64,000 bases of DNA from Sphingobacteriales bacterium. Lineage in GTDB: Bacteria; Bacteroidota; Bacteroidia; Chitinophagales; UBA2359. The DNA lies in contig CP064999.1 in the NCBI GenBank assembly GCA_016700115.1, forward strand, positions 124,001-188,000, given 5' to 3'. Positions 63,380-64,000 of the stretch are shown here, piece by piece. The notes beneath the pieces were generated by a model. It did no database searches. It worked only from the letters and a program-made list of their open reading frames with translations, and was not told the origin of the DNA. Made by a program: the position numbers and the translations under genes. Each line of letters starts with the position of its first letter. The stretch's first letter is position 1.

Positions 63380-64000
63380 TTAGTCGCCTGCATAAAACAG
63401 CCCTTCTATGGGTGTTTCCATCGAATAAAGTTCAACTTTTGTCCATCCCGTTAACCCGAACTCCGATTTGATGAGGTAGTAGTCGTATTGCTGAAACATC
63501 GGATCGTCTTTGGAAAAAGCTTCGTCCGGAGCCAAATCGGGCGGAAGATTGAGCAAAACAGTAATGGCATTGCCGGCAGCTATATCTGCCACTTTTTGAG
63601 TCATTTGAATGTCTGAATAGATGGGGAAACCTGTTTTGGCTTTTGTTTCAAGCCCCACGTAATAAAAAGGTTGACTTGTTTCTTCCAACAGGTCGTTTTT
63701 GATACTCCATTTGCTGCGGTGATCAAACATGTTGTTGACATGACCTGCGGTGTAAAAAAATCCGTTTCCGGGCAGATAAACCTCCTTCCCCCATATATAG
63801 GCATCTGTAATTTTCCCCTCGGATGAAAGGGTCTGAAGCGGCAAGAGGGTGTCTTTTTCCATTTTGTAAAACGCAAAATTGAAATCGTCCGACATTCCCC
63901 AATCAAACACAACAAGATATTCGGTGGGGTTTGAAGCGGATAGTTTTGTCCTGATCATACCCAACCACGTATCGGGAAGGTTTCCTTTGGTAAAGGGGTA
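63380..64000 (-). CDS. Partial gene of unknown function, 5' end outside the window
   Basis: The frame is open from the stop at 63380 to the window edge; residues FTKGNLPDTWLG precede the first internal Met, so the real start is beyond 64000. At least 206 residues are visible. The sequence has beta-rich stretches (EYLVVFDWGMSDDFNFAFYK, GNGFFYTAGHVNNMFDHRSK) and an acidic C-terminal part, with no membrane segment. No family recognised. Codon use fits the neighbours. Its downstream neighbour is the acyl-CoA dehydrogenase, 133 bp away on the same strand. Confidence 0.65.
   Translation of the reverse strand, partial: YPFTKGNLPDTWLGMIRTKLSASNPTEYLVVFDWGMSDDFNFAFYKMEKDTLLPLQTLSSEGKITDAYIWGKEVYLPGNGFFYTAGHVNNMFDHRSKWSIKNDLLEETSQPFYYVGLETKAKTGFPIYSDIQMTQKVADIAAGNAITVLLNLPPDLAPDEAFSKDDPMFQQYDYYLIKSEFGLTGWTKVELYSMETPIEGLFYAGD

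Noticed and set aside
7..64000. A classical defence island, prophage or conjugative element
   Set aside because: No restriction, Cas, phage structural, integrase or relaxase genes were recognised; the only mobile gene is the broken IS200-type transposase.

Overview
This window looks like chromosomal DNA of a Bacteroidota bacterium, probably from the Saprospiria/Chitinophagia side of the phylum. The evidence is a 2519-residue SprA (the type IX secretion system outer-membrane translocon), a PorE-like periplasmic T9SS protein, many secreted proteins ending in a T9SS type A sorting domain (CTD), promoters of the Bacteroidota type (TTG, 19-21 bp, TAnnTTTG), a eukaryotic-type citrate synthase, and the conserved neighbourhoods ruvA-sprA, birA/rsfS-ftsH and spoT-fur-purA.

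Layout. 1-3.5 kb: an enoyl-CoA hydratase, an MgtC-like membrane protein, a DUF2975/HTH pair and an exported MBL-fold hydrolase. 3.7-12.3 kb: ruvA and sprA on the minus strand. 12.4-18.7 kb: a segmental tandem duplication. Each unit has a headless CTD-bearing ORF followed by a PKD- and CTD-bearing secreted protein; the units are joined by a near-identical spacer with two 33-bp palindromes, and a decayed CTD remnant precedes them. 18.7-23.7 kb: a divergent NAD kinase-like protein with an SPFH protein, queE, and the PorE-like protein. 23.9-24.4 kb: an IS200-type transposase killed by an amber codon. 24.5-29.1 kb: a minus-strand operon spoT, fur, STAS, purA. 29.7-33.7 kb: a DegP/Q protease, a small HD alarmone-type hydrolase, a small unknown gene, a 13-unit 21-bp tandem repeat, and tRNA-Gly/tRNA-Leu/tRNA-Gly. 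33.9-36 kb: an EF-G-like GTPase.

36.6-50.1 kb is the most unusual region. It opens with a metzincin/beta-helix surface protein whose signal-peptide-encoding 5' end lies out of frame behind a run of 12 C; 11 C would restore an ATG-initiated secreted protein. Six tandem paralogous T9SS cargo genes (A-F here) follow. They are built from two alternative N-terminal modules and two alternative middle modules, set between near-constant segments, and all four combinations occur. Three of the six (C, D, E) carry single small frameshifts in or beside homopolymer runs, while the reading frame on either side stays open. Four of the five junctions are conserved 72-bp spacers. The pattern suggests a shuffling, possibly phase-variable, surface-protein locus served by the SprA/PorE-type secretion system encoded in the same window. 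Assembly or sequencing error at the homopolymers has not been excluded.

50.1-64 kb is mostly housekeeping: citrate synthase, HtpG, a double-AAA CbxX-type ATPase with a duplicated N-terminal domain, ftsH-rsfS, birA, an M43-type secreted metalloprotease with a CTD, an acyl-CoA dehydrogenase, and an unknown gene cut by the window end.
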